From NCBI RefSeq assembly GCF_003353425.1, contig NZ_QRAO01000002.1:553906-617905 (forward strand): a DNA stretch of 64,000 nt, written 5' to 3'. The position numbers were made by a program, and so were the translations under genes. This DNA is from Marinirhabdus gelatinilytica. GTDB taxonomy: Bacteria > Bacteroidota > Bacteroidia > Flavobacteriales > Flavobacteriaceae. Below are positions 28,316 to 36,595 of the stretch, piece by piece. Below the pieces are notes generated by a model. It did not search any database. It saw nothing but the letters and a program-made list of their open reading frames with translations, and had not been told where the DNA came from. How positions within the stretch are numbered: position 1 is the first letter of the stretch; each line of letters starts with the position of its first letter.

Positions 28316-29221
28316 TTATTTAATTACCATTTGTTTAGTGGTATATCCTGTTTCGGTTTCAATTCTAATAAGGTATACTCCGGTTCTTAGACTTGCAACC
28401 GATATTGTTGCTTCATTTGTAGAAAATAGTTTTTGCCCCTGTAGGTCGTAGATAGTTGCGCTTACAATTTCGGTTGAAATCTTAACTACATCACTCGCTG
28501 GGTTGGGGTAAAGATGAATATTTGCTTTTGTCTCATCATTAACTCCTAATACATCTGTAACGGTAAGCGTAAAGTCGCAATCATCAGTAGTGCCTCCAGC
28601 GGAAACCTCAACCGTAATTAATGTTTGTCCAAGGGTTACAATGGTTCCTGGAGGAGGTGTTTGGGTAATAGTGGCAGCAAAACAATCTCCTGAGATAGTT
28701 ACGATACCTTCTCCAAAAAAGCTGGGTAATGAGTATTCGCCATTTGCATCTGCTTGGACTGTCAACTCTGTTGGGCAGTTTATCATACAGTCACCACCAC
28801 CACTTACTACAGTAATATCAAAATCACAATCTTCCTCATCTCCATTTATAGTTGCTGTTACTTCAATTTCAATTTCACCCAATCCCACTACCGTTCCTGG
28901 AGCAGGCGTCTGGCTAATTACTGCATTAGCGCAATCACCAGTGAGTGTTACAATACCTTCAGCGACATAATCGGGTATGGTGTATTGGTCGTTCATGTCT
29001 GCTTGGACAGTAAAATCGTCTGGACATTCTGGTTCGCAATCATCACCCTCTGCTACTTTATTAAGAGCGGGTGTTCGGTTTATGTGGTCTTCCATAGTTG
29101 CTTGTACCGTAACATTGTCTGTACTTTCTGAATCACAGTCTGTATAAATTGTTGTGGTGTTGCCTGCAAAGCCTATACTGCACAATAGCAATAAAAAAAG
29201 GGTATGTAATTTTGTTTTCAT
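28316..29221 (-). CDS. T9SS-secreted protein with two HYR-like repeats
   Basis: 301 residues. Signal peptide at 1-19. Two similar repeats of about 80-85 residues (starting CPDDFTVQADMNDQY near 54 and CPTELTVQADANGEY near 146) each contain a C-P start, a G-D-C core and a D-C-D-F end, like HYR/Ig-type adhesive modules with paired cysteines. The last 75 residues are a type IX secretion sorting domain (HLYPNPASDVVKI, LRTGVYLIRIET). The cargo is expected at the cell surface or released. A terminator follows directly. Single gene with no clear partner. Confidence 0.85.
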   Translation of the reverse strand: MKTKLHTLFLLLLCSIGFAGNTTTIYTDCDSESTDNVTVQATMEDHINRTPALNKVAEGDDCEPECPDDFTVQADMNDQYTIPDYVAEGIVTLTGDCANAVISQTPAPGTVVGLGEIEIEVTATINGDEEDCDFDITVVSGGGDCMINCPTELTVQADANGEYSLPSFFGEGIVTISGDCFAATITQTPPPGTIVTLGQTLITVEVSAGGTTDDCDFTLTVTDVLGVNDETKANIHLYPNPASDVVKISTEIVSATIYDLQGQKLFSTNEATISVASLRTGVYLIRIETETGYTTKQMVIK

Positions 29222-29687
29222 GGCGAGGTTATTTTAAAGTTAATAGTTTAAAGTTAGCACATTACGAATTTGTATAAAGCTCAAAAAGGTGAATTCTTTA
29301 ATGCAATTGCTACAATTTTTTATCCATTTAATGAAAAATACAATTCTTAAGAAGGGGGGTAGCTATACATAACCCTATTTTCCAGCTTTATAAATTGTTG
29401 AAAGTCCCTTGTTTACTATACGATAATGGGCTTTCTATATATGAAACAACTAAGAGGAGAAAAATCCTTGTTTTTTCTTGATTTATTTTGAATAGAGTCT
29501 TGAAAAACAGTGTGTTCAAGTTGCTTACTTCCCCGAGGGTCATGCTAATTTTTATATTATCCATGTTATTGGAAATATGGTTTAAAAGAAAAGAGGAGAG
29601 GATATTGGAAATTAAATTGATTTTAACCTTGGGACTTCTTTATCTCTTCTGAGCTACTGTGTTACAAATAGGTGATTATCAAGGAGA
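29222..29687. other. Intergenic stretch without a recognised gene
   Basis: 466 AT-rich bases between the T9SS protein start and the YeeE-type gene stop. No credible reading frame with a start and homology, and no tRNA-like cloverleaf, was found. It must contain the promoter of the T9SS gene near its left end, where two TAAAGTTA-like strings occur (29233-29257), but no box is convincing. Confidence 0.5.
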
Positions 29688-30101
29688 TTAATGAGGCAAC
29701 CTGTCCTTAATCAAACCATATAAAAAAGTTCCTAGGACTGCACCAAGGAGTACTATTAAGATAGAAATATACCCTGCTCCTGCGAGAACGTATATAGGAC
29801 CCGGACAAACACCAGCAAGTGCCCAACCCAATCCAAAGATGGTACCACCTATTAGGTACCGAGCGACACTTTTATTCTTGGGCTGCAAACTCATTTCGCC
29901 TCCATCCAAAGGCTTTATGTTCTTGCGTTTTATCAATTGCACACCAGTAACGCCAAGAACTAAGGCAGAACCTATAATTCCGTACATATGAAAGCTACCA
30001 AAATTGAACATCTCATAAATGCGAAACCACGATGCAGCTTCAGATTTAAACATTATTATTCCGAAGAAAATACCAATGACTAAGTAAGTGATATAACGCA
30101 T
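29688..30101 (-). CDS. YeeE/YedE half-transporter (DUF6691 type)
   Basis: 137 residues with four membrane helices. The conserved CPGPIYVLAGAG (near 98) holds a cysteine typical of YeeE/YedE sulfur-compound permeases. At this length it is one half of a full transporter. The other half is the gene 3 bases upstream in transcription. The pair is expected to import thiosulfate or a similar sulfane-sulfur anion across the inner membrane. Last gene of the sulfur module. Confidence 0.85.
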   Translation of the reverse strand: MRYITYLVIGIFFGIIMFKSEAASWFRIYEMFNFGSFHMYGIIGSALVLGVTGVQLIKRKNIKPLDGGEMSLQPKNKSVARYLIGGTIFGLGWALAGVCPGPIYVLAGAGYISILIVLLGAVLGTFLYGLIKDRLPH

Positions 30102-30104
30102 AAT

Positions 30105-30662
30105 TTAGAAAATAATAGGGTATAGTAAATGAATCATAACAAGCCCACCAATAAAGAAACCTATCACAGCAATAAGGGATGGTAATTGTAAGTTGCTCAA
30201 TCCAGAAATGGCATGACCAGATGTGCAGCCACCTGCATATCTTGCACCAAACCCTACAAGTAGTCCGCCAATTAGCAATATGACAATGTTTAAAGGATCT
30301 GCAAGGTTTTCGGCAGCAAAGATCTCTGTTGGAAGGTATGCCTTGCCAGCACTCTTGATGTTGTAATCATCTGATAGTTGTTGAGCGGTTCTGGGGTTTA
30401 TCTTTACAGTACCATTACTCAAATAGGTGGATGCAATAAAACCGCCAATAGCTGCACCAAGAACAACCATCAAGTTCCATCGTTCGGCCTTCCAATTAAA
30501 TTTAAAAAAGTCGGACGCTTTTCCTGCACCAACTGCTGCGCAGGCGGTACGTAGGTTTGATGACATCCCAAGCTGTTTTCCTATAAGTAATAAAATAAAC
30601 ATCACTAAAGCAATAAGTGGACCCGCAACATACCACGGCCACGGCTCATATATATACTCCAT
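30105..30662 (-). CDS. YeeE/YedE half-transporter with CTSGH motif
   Basis: 185 residues, about five membrane helices. CTSGHAISGLSNLQLPS near 145 is the thiosulfate-relay cysteine motif of YeeE proteins. It partners the following 137-residue half. It begins 5 bases after the MBL-rhodanese gene, tying sulfur uptake to persulfide chemistry. Confidence 0.88.
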   Translation of the reverse strand: MEYIYEPWPWYVAGPLIALVMFILLLIGKQLGMSSNLRTACAAVGAGKASDFFKFNWKAERWNLMVVLGAAIGGFIASTYLSNGTVKINPRTAQQLSDDYNIKSAGKAYLPTEIFAAENLADPLNIVILLIGGLLVGFGARYAGGCTSGHAISGLSNLQLPSLIAVIGFFIGGLVMIHLLYPIIF

Positions 30663-30667
30663 ACTAT

Positions 30668-31999
30668 TTAATCTTGAAATTGTTTTACATCATCACTCAA
30701 ATCATGCACCGTTACACCAGTTAATTTTTTCTGGAGAATACTACTTCCAGCAGCACTGCGATACCCACCTGCGCAATGCACTACAATAGGCTTATTTGTA
30801 GGTATGTTTTCAGCAGTATCTCGAAGTTCATTTAGAGGATGTGCTATGGCATTTTCAAAATATTTTCCTTCTTCAATTTCGCTTTTATTACGAATGTCTA
30901 CAATAGTGTATTTATCAGGATTGTTTTTAAAGTCTTTCAGGTCTAAAATTTCAGTATTGACCAAATTTTTATCTGAAAGCGTGATAACTTGTTTCAATTG
31001 TTTTTCATAGCCAATTTTAGCAACACGGTGCAATAGTTTTTCTTGGTTTTCTTTGCTATCTATAACTAGAGTAAATTCTTCATTAGGTTCTACAATGGCA
31101 CCTAACCAAGTTTCAAATTTTGCATTATCTGAAACTGCCTGGATGTTAAAACTGCCTTCAAGATGTCCTTTTTTAAAGATTTCTTCATCACGTACATCAA
31201 CTATTAAACCTTGGGCTGTAGTATTTTCCTCAAACGGAACCTCATTAATAGCTTGTTGCACATTCTCTGCTCCATCTTTATTTTTATCTACATTGTACCC
31301 GAAATATGAGGGTATGAATGGTTGACTATCCAAAAGCTTGTCTATAAATTCTTCTTTAGATTGTTTTTGGAAAGCCCAATTACCCGTTCGTTCGTTACCT
31401 AAGGTACTGCTGTTGTCATCACTCATACTTTTTCCACAAAGGGAACCTGCACCGTGAGCGGGATAAACAATAGCATCATCTGGTAGATCATTGAACTTAT
31501 TTTGTATGGTATCGTACATCATTTCAGCCAGCTCTTCTCGTTTGGCCTGCTTATTTCCTGCTTTCTCCCGTAAGTCTGGACGACCTACGTCTCCAATAAA
31601 TAGCGTATCGCCAGTAAAAAGAGCTGTTTTATCATTTTGTGTCGCAATAACTGTAATACTATCCGGTGAATGACCCGGGGTATTGATTGCCCTTAAGGCT
31701 ACACTACCAATTGTAATGGTGTCGTCTTCATCAAAAGAGGTGTGAGGGTAATCTGCACCGGTTTTTTCACTATTGTAAATGGTCGCACCGGTTTCCTTAT
31801 GAATCTGTAAATGGGAACTTACAAAATCTGCGTGGGGATGTGTTTCAATAACTGCAACGATTTTGGCATTGTTTGCTTTTGCAAAATCATAGTATTGCAT
31901 CGGGTCACGCTCTGGATCAATAACGGCCATTTTTCCTTCGCTTACAATGGCATAGGAGTAATGTGCCAATGGTTTGTATTCAAATTGTTTTATATTCAT
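30668..31999 (-). CDS. MBL-fold persulfide hydrolase/dioxygenase with rhodanese domains
   Basis: 443 residues. The N-terminal metallo-beta-lactamase domain has the metal motif THPHADFVSSH near 54-64 and GDTLFIGDVGRPD near 128. This resembles ETHE1/Blh persulfide dioxygenases, which turn glutathione persulfide into sulfite. Two rhodanese-like modules follow. The first (about 258-345) lacks the catalytic cysteine. The second (about 350-443) keeps it in VVHCAGGYRSA and should be active. Sulfite made here would suit the TauE-type exporter encoded next door. A GTAAC-N4-GTTAC palindrome lies upstream. Confidence 0.87.
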   Translation of the reverse strand: MNIKQFEYKPLAHYSYAIVSEGKMAVIDPERDPMQYYDFAKANNAKIVAVIETHPHADFVSSHLQIHKETGATIYNSEKTGADYPHTSFDEDDTITIGSVALRAINTPGHSPDSITVIATQNDKTALFTGDTLFIGDVGRPDLREKAGNKQAKREELAEMMYDTIQNKFNDLPDDAIVYPAHGAGSLCGKSMSDDNSSTLGNERTGNWAFQKQSKEEFIDKLLDSQPFIPSYFGYNVDKNKDGAENVQQAINEVPFEENTTAQGLIVDVRDEEIFKKGHLEGSFNIQAVSDNAKFETWLGAIVEPNEEFTLVIDSKENQEKLLHRVAKIGYEKQLKQVITLSDKNLVNTEILDLKDFKNNPDKYTIVDIRNKSEIEEGKYFENAIAHPLNELRDTAENIPTNKPIVVHCAGGYRSAAGSSILQKKLTGVTVHDLSDDVKQFQD

Positions 32000-32047
32000 A
32001 GCTTCATTGTTTTATTTTAAAAGTAATAATTAACAGAACAGGTTTCA

Positions 32048-32061
32048 GTAACCCAAGTTAC
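32048..32061 (-). promoter_or_regulatory. Putative Crp/Fnr operator before the MBL-rhodanese gene
   Basis: GTAACCCAAGTTAC is a perfect 5+5 palindrome with a 4-base spacer, overlapping the stop codon of the TauE gene. On the minus strand it is centred about 29.5 bases upstream of a -7-like box (TACTTTTA, 32025-32018). The same arrangement occurs before the TauE gene, which puts the centre close to -42. Confidence 0.6.
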
Positions 32062-32858
32062 ATAGCAAGTTCTTTATAAATAATGTAGACTCCCATAACG
32101 AGTACAAACCACCCGAAGGCTTTCTTAAGTTTTTTTCCGTCAATAAAATTATTGAGCCAAATTCCTATAAATATACCCACAACCGAAATGGCTGTAAAAA
32201 TCAACAGGAATGGCCAATCAATATCTAAATTCTGAACATCGCCCAAAAAGCCAATCAGGGATTTAATCGCGATTATAAAAAGTGATGTGGCAACCGCTTT
32301 CTTCATTGGCAATTTTGCTAAGAGAACCAACGCTGGGATAATCAAGAAGCCACCGCCTGCACCAACAATACCAGTAATAGTTCCTACAACCAAACCTTCT
32401 ATAATTATTAAAGGGTAATTGTATGAGGTTTGAGCTTCTTGGTCAGTTTCTTTTCGCTTGTTGCGAATCATCGAAACAGAGGCGAGCAACATAATGATGG
32501 CAAAAAACAGCATTATGGCCAGATTCTTAGTTACCATATAATCACCTATTTCAAAAAGCTCATCTGGAATCGCTGGAATTAAAAATGCTCGTGTAAGGTA
32601 TACCGCTATAAAAGCTGGAATAGCAAAAATGATGGCTGTTCTATAGTCCACCATCCCCTTCACCATATTTTTAATTGCACCAACCAAGGAAGTTGTTCCC
32701 ACCACAAATAATGAATATGCTGTTGCAGTTACTGGGTTAAGCGCAAGTGCATATACTAAAATAGGAACGGTAAGAATTGAGCCGCCACCGCCAATCAATC
32801 CCAAAACAAGCCCAATGAAAAGTGCACCTATGTACCCTAAAATTTCTATGATTTCCAT
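32058..32858 (-). CDS. TauE/SafE-family sulfite/sulfonate exporter
   Basis: 266 residues with about eight membrane helices. The duplicated glycine-rich motifs GLVLGLIGGGGSILTVPILVY near residue 17 and GTITGIVGAGGGFLIIPALVL near 158 define the TauE/SafE family. The family moves sulfite, sulfoacetate or related anions outward. Set between the Crp/Fnr gene and the MBL-rhodanese gene, sulfite export is the most likely job. Confidence 0.88.
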   Translation of the reverse strand: MEIIEILGYIGALFIGLVLGLIGGGGSILTVPILVYALALNPVTATAYSLFVVGTTSLVGAIKNMVKGMVDYRTAIIFAIPAFIAVYLTRAFLIPAIPDELFEIGDYMVTKNLAIMLFFAIIMLLASVSMIRNKRKETDQEAQTSYNYPLIIIEGLVVGTITGIVGAGGGFLIIPALVLLAKLPMKKAVATSLFIIAIKSLIGFLGDVQNLDIDWPFLLIFTAISVVGIFIGIWLNNFIDGKKLKKAFGWFVLVMGVYIIYKELAM

Positions 32859-32878
32859 TAGTACAAAATATTATGATA

Positions 32879-32886
32879 CAAATGTA
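32879..32886 (-). promoter_or_regulatory. -7 promoter box of the TauE gene
   Basis: Read on the minus strand, TACATTTG matches TAnnTTTG and lies 20 bases before the ATG at 32858. The predicted transcription start is near 32873. Confidence 0.5.
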
Positions 32887-32907
32887 CTTGTAGACATGTT
32901 CAATGTC

Positions 32908-32923
32908 TGTAACTGATGTTACA
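32908..32923 (-). promoter_or_regulatory. Putative Crp/Fnr operator before the TauE gene
   Basis: TGTAACTGATGTTACA is a perfect 16-base palindrome, overlapping the stop codon of the Crp/Fnr gene. Its centre is 29.5 bases upstream of the -7 box at 32886-32879, about -42 from the predicted start, the classic class II activator position. It shares GTAAC-N4-GTTAC with the site at 32048-32061. Confidence 0.65.
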
Positions 32924-33545
32924 GGACTTCAATAAAACTGCGATGCAGTTTTAACTTATGGCTATTTTCCATTTTTTTTAGCAATCGGGAAATTACAACA
33001 CGACTGGTATGGAGGTCTTGTGCAATCTCTTTGTGGGTTGTATAGAGGTGCTTGCTGTTTGTTAAACTGACTTTGTTTTCAAGATAGTGCTCCAGGCGTT
33101 CCTCTAAATTATGGAATGCTATCGTATCTATACTGTCCAACATTTCCATCATTCGCTTGTGATAGCTTTCAAAAACAAAGTTGCGCCAGGTTTTATATTT
33201 GCTTGACCATTCTTCCATATTATCTATAGGAATCATTAAGATTTTAACAGGTGTTTCGGCTACAGCATGAATCTCACTTTTAATATCGCCCATACAGCAA
33301 GTCATCATCATAGCACAGGTATCGCCTTTTTCAAGATGATACAACAATAATTCTTCGCCATCATCATCTGGTCGCATTATCTTGATACTCCCAGATAACA
33401 ATAGTGGAATCGATTTTATATATTGTCCAGGTCTTATTAAATCTTGACCTTCAGAAACATCCATCACAGTACCTACACGATTAATGTCTGCTATTAATTC
33501 TTTTTCGAAATGGGAGCCATAGGCCTGATTAAATAAGGGTTTCAT
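32919..33545 (-). CDS. Crp/Fnr-family transcription regulator
   Basis: 208 residues from the ATG at 33545. A start 51 bases further upstream overlaps the previous gene and adds a non-conserved lead, so it was not chosen. A cyclic-nucleotide-type beta-barrel covers about 15-135, then a Crp-type winged helix (HKEIAQDLHTSRVVISRLLKKM). Three cysteines in GDTCAMMMTCCMG on the barrel could sense thiol or persulfide state (inference). It lies directly upstream of the sulfur genes, and the paired palindromes there are its likely targets. Confidence 0.87.
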   Translation of the reverse strand: MKPLFNQAYGSHFEKELIADINRVGTVMDVSEGQDLIRPGQYIKSIPLLLSGSIKIMRPDDDGEELLLYHLEKGDTCAMMMTCCMGDIKSEIHAVAETPVKILMIPIDNMEEWSSKYKTWRNFVFESYHKRMMEMLDSIDTIAFHNLEERLEHYLENKVSLTNSKHLYTTHKEIAQDLHTSRVVISRLLKKMENSHKLKLHRSFIEVL

Positions 33546-33567
33546 TAAGAGTATACTTTTTGAGCAA

Positions 33568-35301
33568 TTAATTAAGTTCTTCAATAACACTTCCACAGGT
33601 CAACATGGCATCGCCATAGTATGGATTTCTTATTTCTTCTTCGGTACTCAACCAAACTGCACCTTTGTTATTGTTTGCCATTGGGCATTTTTGGACGTAA
33701 TAACTGGTTGAGTTATTAATACTCATTGTAATAGGTACGAAATTCTCGTTTAGAATGACGAAGTGAGCGCGCTGGTTTTCCAGATTATCATTGTTTGCAA
33801 CGGCATCGAGCATTTCGATACTTTTGGTTAGGTGTTGTTTTTCCATCGTACCTAAATCATCAGCCGATATTGCTTTTAATTTTTCTGATGTCGCTTTCGC
33901 GAAAGCGGAAACTTGACTTGCATCGCTTGCTACAAGGGCATCTTTCATTTTGAGATATGATGATAATGCTTTGTCGAAATCAGAACTGAACGCATTGCTG
34001 AAACTCATTTCCATATCGCCCATCATTGCTGATTCGTCCTGCATCATTTGCTGATTCATCATTGATTTTTTACCCTGTAATTGTGCTGCTGCATCTACCG
34101 TGAACGTTCCATTGGTAACAATTTCATCGCCATTGTTTAGTCCAGCCGAGACTTGGTAATTGTCGCCAGAGCGATTGCCCAAGGTCACTTCGCGCATTTC
34201 AAACACAGGCTCGTTAGGATTGGTTTTTACATATACCAAAGAGCGCTCGCCTGTCCATAGTACAGCACTTGCAGGTACGGCAAGTGTATTTTCCATAGTT
34301 TGCGTTGCGCCTTTAACCTTACCTGTAACAAACATTCCTGGTTTAAATAGGTCGCCTCTATTTTGCAGGGTTGCACGTACCGTTACCGTTCGTGTCGCAT
34401 TATTTAAAATTGGGTCAATAAATGAAATTGTTCCCTCAAATTCTTTATTTGGATAGGCATTGGTCGTGATGTTGATTTTTTGCCCAACGCTGAATTGTGC
34501 TATTTGATTTTCATAAGCATCAAATTCTGCCCAAACCGAATTGAGGTTACTCAATTTCACAATAGGCTGTCCTTGGTTTACATAATCGCCCTGTGCTGCC
34601 ATTACTTCTGATACTGTTCCTGAAACGGTTGCATAAATTGGGAAGTTCTCTCGCACCGTGCCATTTTCTTCTATGGTATTTATTTGTGTTTCTGAAAGTT
34701 TCCAGTTTTTAAGTTTGTTGCGCACAGCTTTGTACAAAGCTGGTTGTGATTCTTTGAGTGTAGCAGCCGTAATCAATTCTTGCTGTGCCGCTACAAGTTC
34801 TGGTGCATAAATAGTTGCCAACAACTGACCACGGTTCACTTGCTGACCTTCGTAATTAACATTGAGTCGCTCTATTCTCCCTTTAAAGTAACTGGCTTGT
34901 ACTGCATCGTTTTCTTCGTTTGTCGCTATTTTTCCTGACAGGGATATCATCCCATCGGCATCGCTGGCTTGTGTATTGCCCACAATAGTGGTCTGGATAT
35001 TTGCCAACGCCATTGCGTTTTCGGTCATTTTTATCTCGTTTACAGCGAGACCATCAGCACCAGCTTCCGCAGCTATCAAGTCCATTCCACATATAGGGCA
35101 ATCGCCTGCTTCGGGTTGCATAATTTGTGGGTGCATGGAGCACGTCCACATTTTGTCTCCGCTTTCACCAGAGTGATCGTGGTCGGACATATCAGACGTA
35201 TCCTTATTTGCAGCATCGCCTGTAATATCTCCAAATAGGAGCCAGCCAGCACCCAGACCTACTATAAGTGCTATTGCTAAATATAAATTGTTCTTTTTCA
35301 T
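33568..35301 (-). CDS. cusB: CusB-like RND efflux adaptor with HMBD and DUF3347 domains
   Basis: 577 residues. One N-terminal membrane anchor, then a heavy-metal-binding zinc-ribbon-like module (CSMHPQIMQPEAGDCPICGM, about 54-73). The adaptor body follows (barrel-sandwich and beta-barrel, about 100-400, with YEGQQVNRGQLLATIYAPEL). A Met-rich bridge (MMNQQMMQDESAMMGDMEM, about 415-433) leads into a C-terminal DUF3347 domain with CPMANNNKGAVWLS and the EEIRNPY segment. The adaptor links CusA to the TolC channel and hands Cu(I)/Ag(I) to the pump. Unusually for a cus operon, it lies some 10 kb from cusA and tolC but in the same orientation. Confidence 0.9.
   Translation of the reverse strand: MKKNNLYLAIALIVGLGAGWLLFGDITGDAANKDTSDMSDHDHSGESGDKMWTCSMHPQIMQPEAGDCPICGMDLIAAEAGADGLAVNEIKMTENAMALANIQTTIVGNTQASDADGMISLSGKIATNEENDAVQASYFKGRIERLNVNYEGQQVNRGQLLATIYAPELVAAQQELITAATLKESQPALYKAVRNKLKNWKLSETQINTIEENGTVRENFPIYATVSGTVSEVMAAQGDYVNQGQPIVKLSNLNSVWAEFDAYENQIAQFSVGQKINITTNAYPNKEFEGTISFIDPILNNATRTVTVRATLQNRGDLFKPGMFVTGKVKGATQTMENTLAVPASAVLWTGERSLVYVKTNPNEPVFEMREVTLGNRSGDNYQVSAGLNNGDEIVTNGTFTVDAAAQLQGKKSMMNQQMMQDESAMMGDMEMSFSNAFSSDFDKALSSYLKMKDALVASDASQVSAFAKATSEKLKAISADDLGTMEKQHLTKSIEMLDAVANNDNLENQRAHFVILNENFVPITMSINNSTSYYVQKCPMANNNKGAVWLSTEEEIRNPYYGDAMLTCGSVIEELN
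33892..33907. repeat. Iterated palindrome CGCTTTCGCGAAAGCG inside cusB
   Basis: A perfect 16-base palindrome within the DUF3347 coding part, encoding Ser-Ala-Phe-Ala-Lys-Ala. The same core occurs in tolC and, with one change, in cusA. Confidence 0.7.
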
Positions 35302-35330
35302 AATAACTATTGTTTAATGTGTGGCACAAT

Positions 35331-35400
35331 GTGCGCTAGGGATTGCAGCGACATCCCCCGATACGTATCGGGGATATAGCGGAAAGCCCGCTCGAGCGCC
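35331..35400. repeat. REP-like palindromic intergenic element
   Basis: Contains an 18-base perfect palindrome CCCCGATACGTATCGGGG (35356-35373), flanked by GCGGAAAGCCCGCTCGAGCG. It is GC-rich in an AT-rich spacer, between the DUF305 stop and the cusB start. From memory, similar strings recur in Flavobacteriia intergenic regions. It can fold as a strong hairpin and may also end or stabilise transcripts. Confidence 0.6.
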
Positions 35401-35892
35401 CTAATCCTGATTTTCCAAACGTTCGATCATTTGTTTCATTTCTGCGATTTCCTTACGTTGTGCCTTTATGATTTCTTCAGCCAACTTCTTAACTTCTGGG
35501 TCTTGAATATCAGCTCGCTCGCTGGTAAGGATTGCGATTGAATGGTGTGGTATCATTGCTTTCATCCAAAGTATGTCACCTACGGTTGATTTCTGGTCGC
35601 GTACCAGTCCCAATGCACCTACAAAGAGAACGATACTTCCCAAGACAATGGCTATATTCTTCTTCTTATTTTGGTACATTCCACGCATTGCCACAAACAT
35701 AATGATGGCCATAGCTGCGATACCTAAACAGACCATATAAAATCTAGTAAGACTAAACCATACGTGGTCCCATTCATACGTATTTAAATACATTGTGATG
35801 TACATGGCTACAAAAGAGCAAGCTAACATTGCCACAAAACGTGTGTAGTGATTTTTTGATTTTTCTGAATTTGTGTGTTCGTTTGCGTTCAT
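35401..35892 (-). CDS. DUF305 membrane protein
   Basis: 163 residues with about three membrane helices, then a C-terminal four-helix-type DUF305 segment (DILWMKAMIPHHSIAILTSE, about 107-126) rich in Met and His, a likely copper-binding face. DUF305 proteins are common in copper-resistance clusters. It sits between the DUF2911 gene and the REP-like element ahead of cusB. Confidence 0.82.
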   Translation of the reverse strand: MNANEHTNSEKSKNHYTRFVAMLACSFVAMYITMYLNTYEWDHVWFSLTRFYMVCLGIAAMAIIMFVAMRGMYQNKKKNIAIVLGSIVLFVGALGLVRDQKSTVGDILWMKAMIPHHSIAILTSERADIQDPEVKKLAEEIIKAQRKEIAEMKQMIERLENQD

Positions 35893-35991
35893 AATTTTTG
35901 GTTTTTAGGTTAATAATTTTTTATTTATTCGTTTTATATTTTTTGAATGTAAATGGGTATTCTGTATTAATCGATTTAGTTATTTTCCTAT

Positions 35992-36576
35992 TTACTTGAC
36001 TTTAAAAGGGAATTCAATCGTGACTTTTTCCCAACTCATTGAGATTGTTCCAGAATTCTCTGTTGTTTTTTTTAATTTATACTCTAAATGTTCCTTGATG
36101 TCTTCTGAAATTTTAGGTGTCACTTTAAACCGTAATACATCATCATTTTCAGCATAATTGTCCTTACCGTGTTGCTTCCAATTCCTGTTGAAAATGACAG
36201 TCCATTCTTCTTTATTCGGAATTACAAAAAATCCATATTTCCCGGCTTTCAATACTTTACCGTCAATTTCTAAATCCTTATTTGTTTCCAACCAAGTAGC
36301 CATATGGGCACCAGCCTGCCAGACTTGGTCGTAAGCCAACAGTCCACCGAAAATAATTCTATTCCTTACGCCTGGCGACGAATAATCTATATGAATATGT
36401 GCATCGCCTATCATCGCCATTTCTGATGTATGTGGGCTAAGGGATTTTTTGTTCTCAGATTTAGGTTCACTTTGGGTATGATTGTGTTCTGTCCCTATTT
36501 CGGAATTGTTCTTTCCTTCGTTTTTACATCCGCTGATAGCAACTACCAATAGGATTATCAAAATTTTATATTTCAT
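35992..36576 (-). CDS. DUF2911 lipoprotein
   Basis: 194 residues with lipoprotein signal (LLVVAISGCKN). The body matches DUF2911 (HIHIDYSSPGVRNR, FGGLLAYDQVWQAGAHMATW, GKYGFFVIPNKEEWTVIFN). Function in the family is unknown. A short His-containing stretch after the signal could bind metal. It is 19 bases after the CopA ATPase gene and so is probably co-transcribed. Confidence 0.85.
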   Translation of the reverse strand: MKYKILIILLVVAISGCKNEGKNNSEIGTEHNHTQSEPKSENKKSLSPHTSEMAMIGDAHIHIDYSSPGVRNRIIFGGLLAYDQVWQAGAHMATWLETNKDLEIDGKVLKAGKYGFFVIPNKEEWTVIFNRNWKQHGKDNYAENDDVLRFKVTPKISEDIKEHLEYKLKKTTENSGTISMSWEKVTIEFPFKVK

Positions 36577-36595
36577 AAGTATTCAATTAGTTAGA

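Noticed and set aside
33546-33596. Longer start for the Crp/Fnr gene
   Set aside because: Adds 17 residues that overlap the CusB coding end and are unlike the family start; the ATG at 33545 is preferred.
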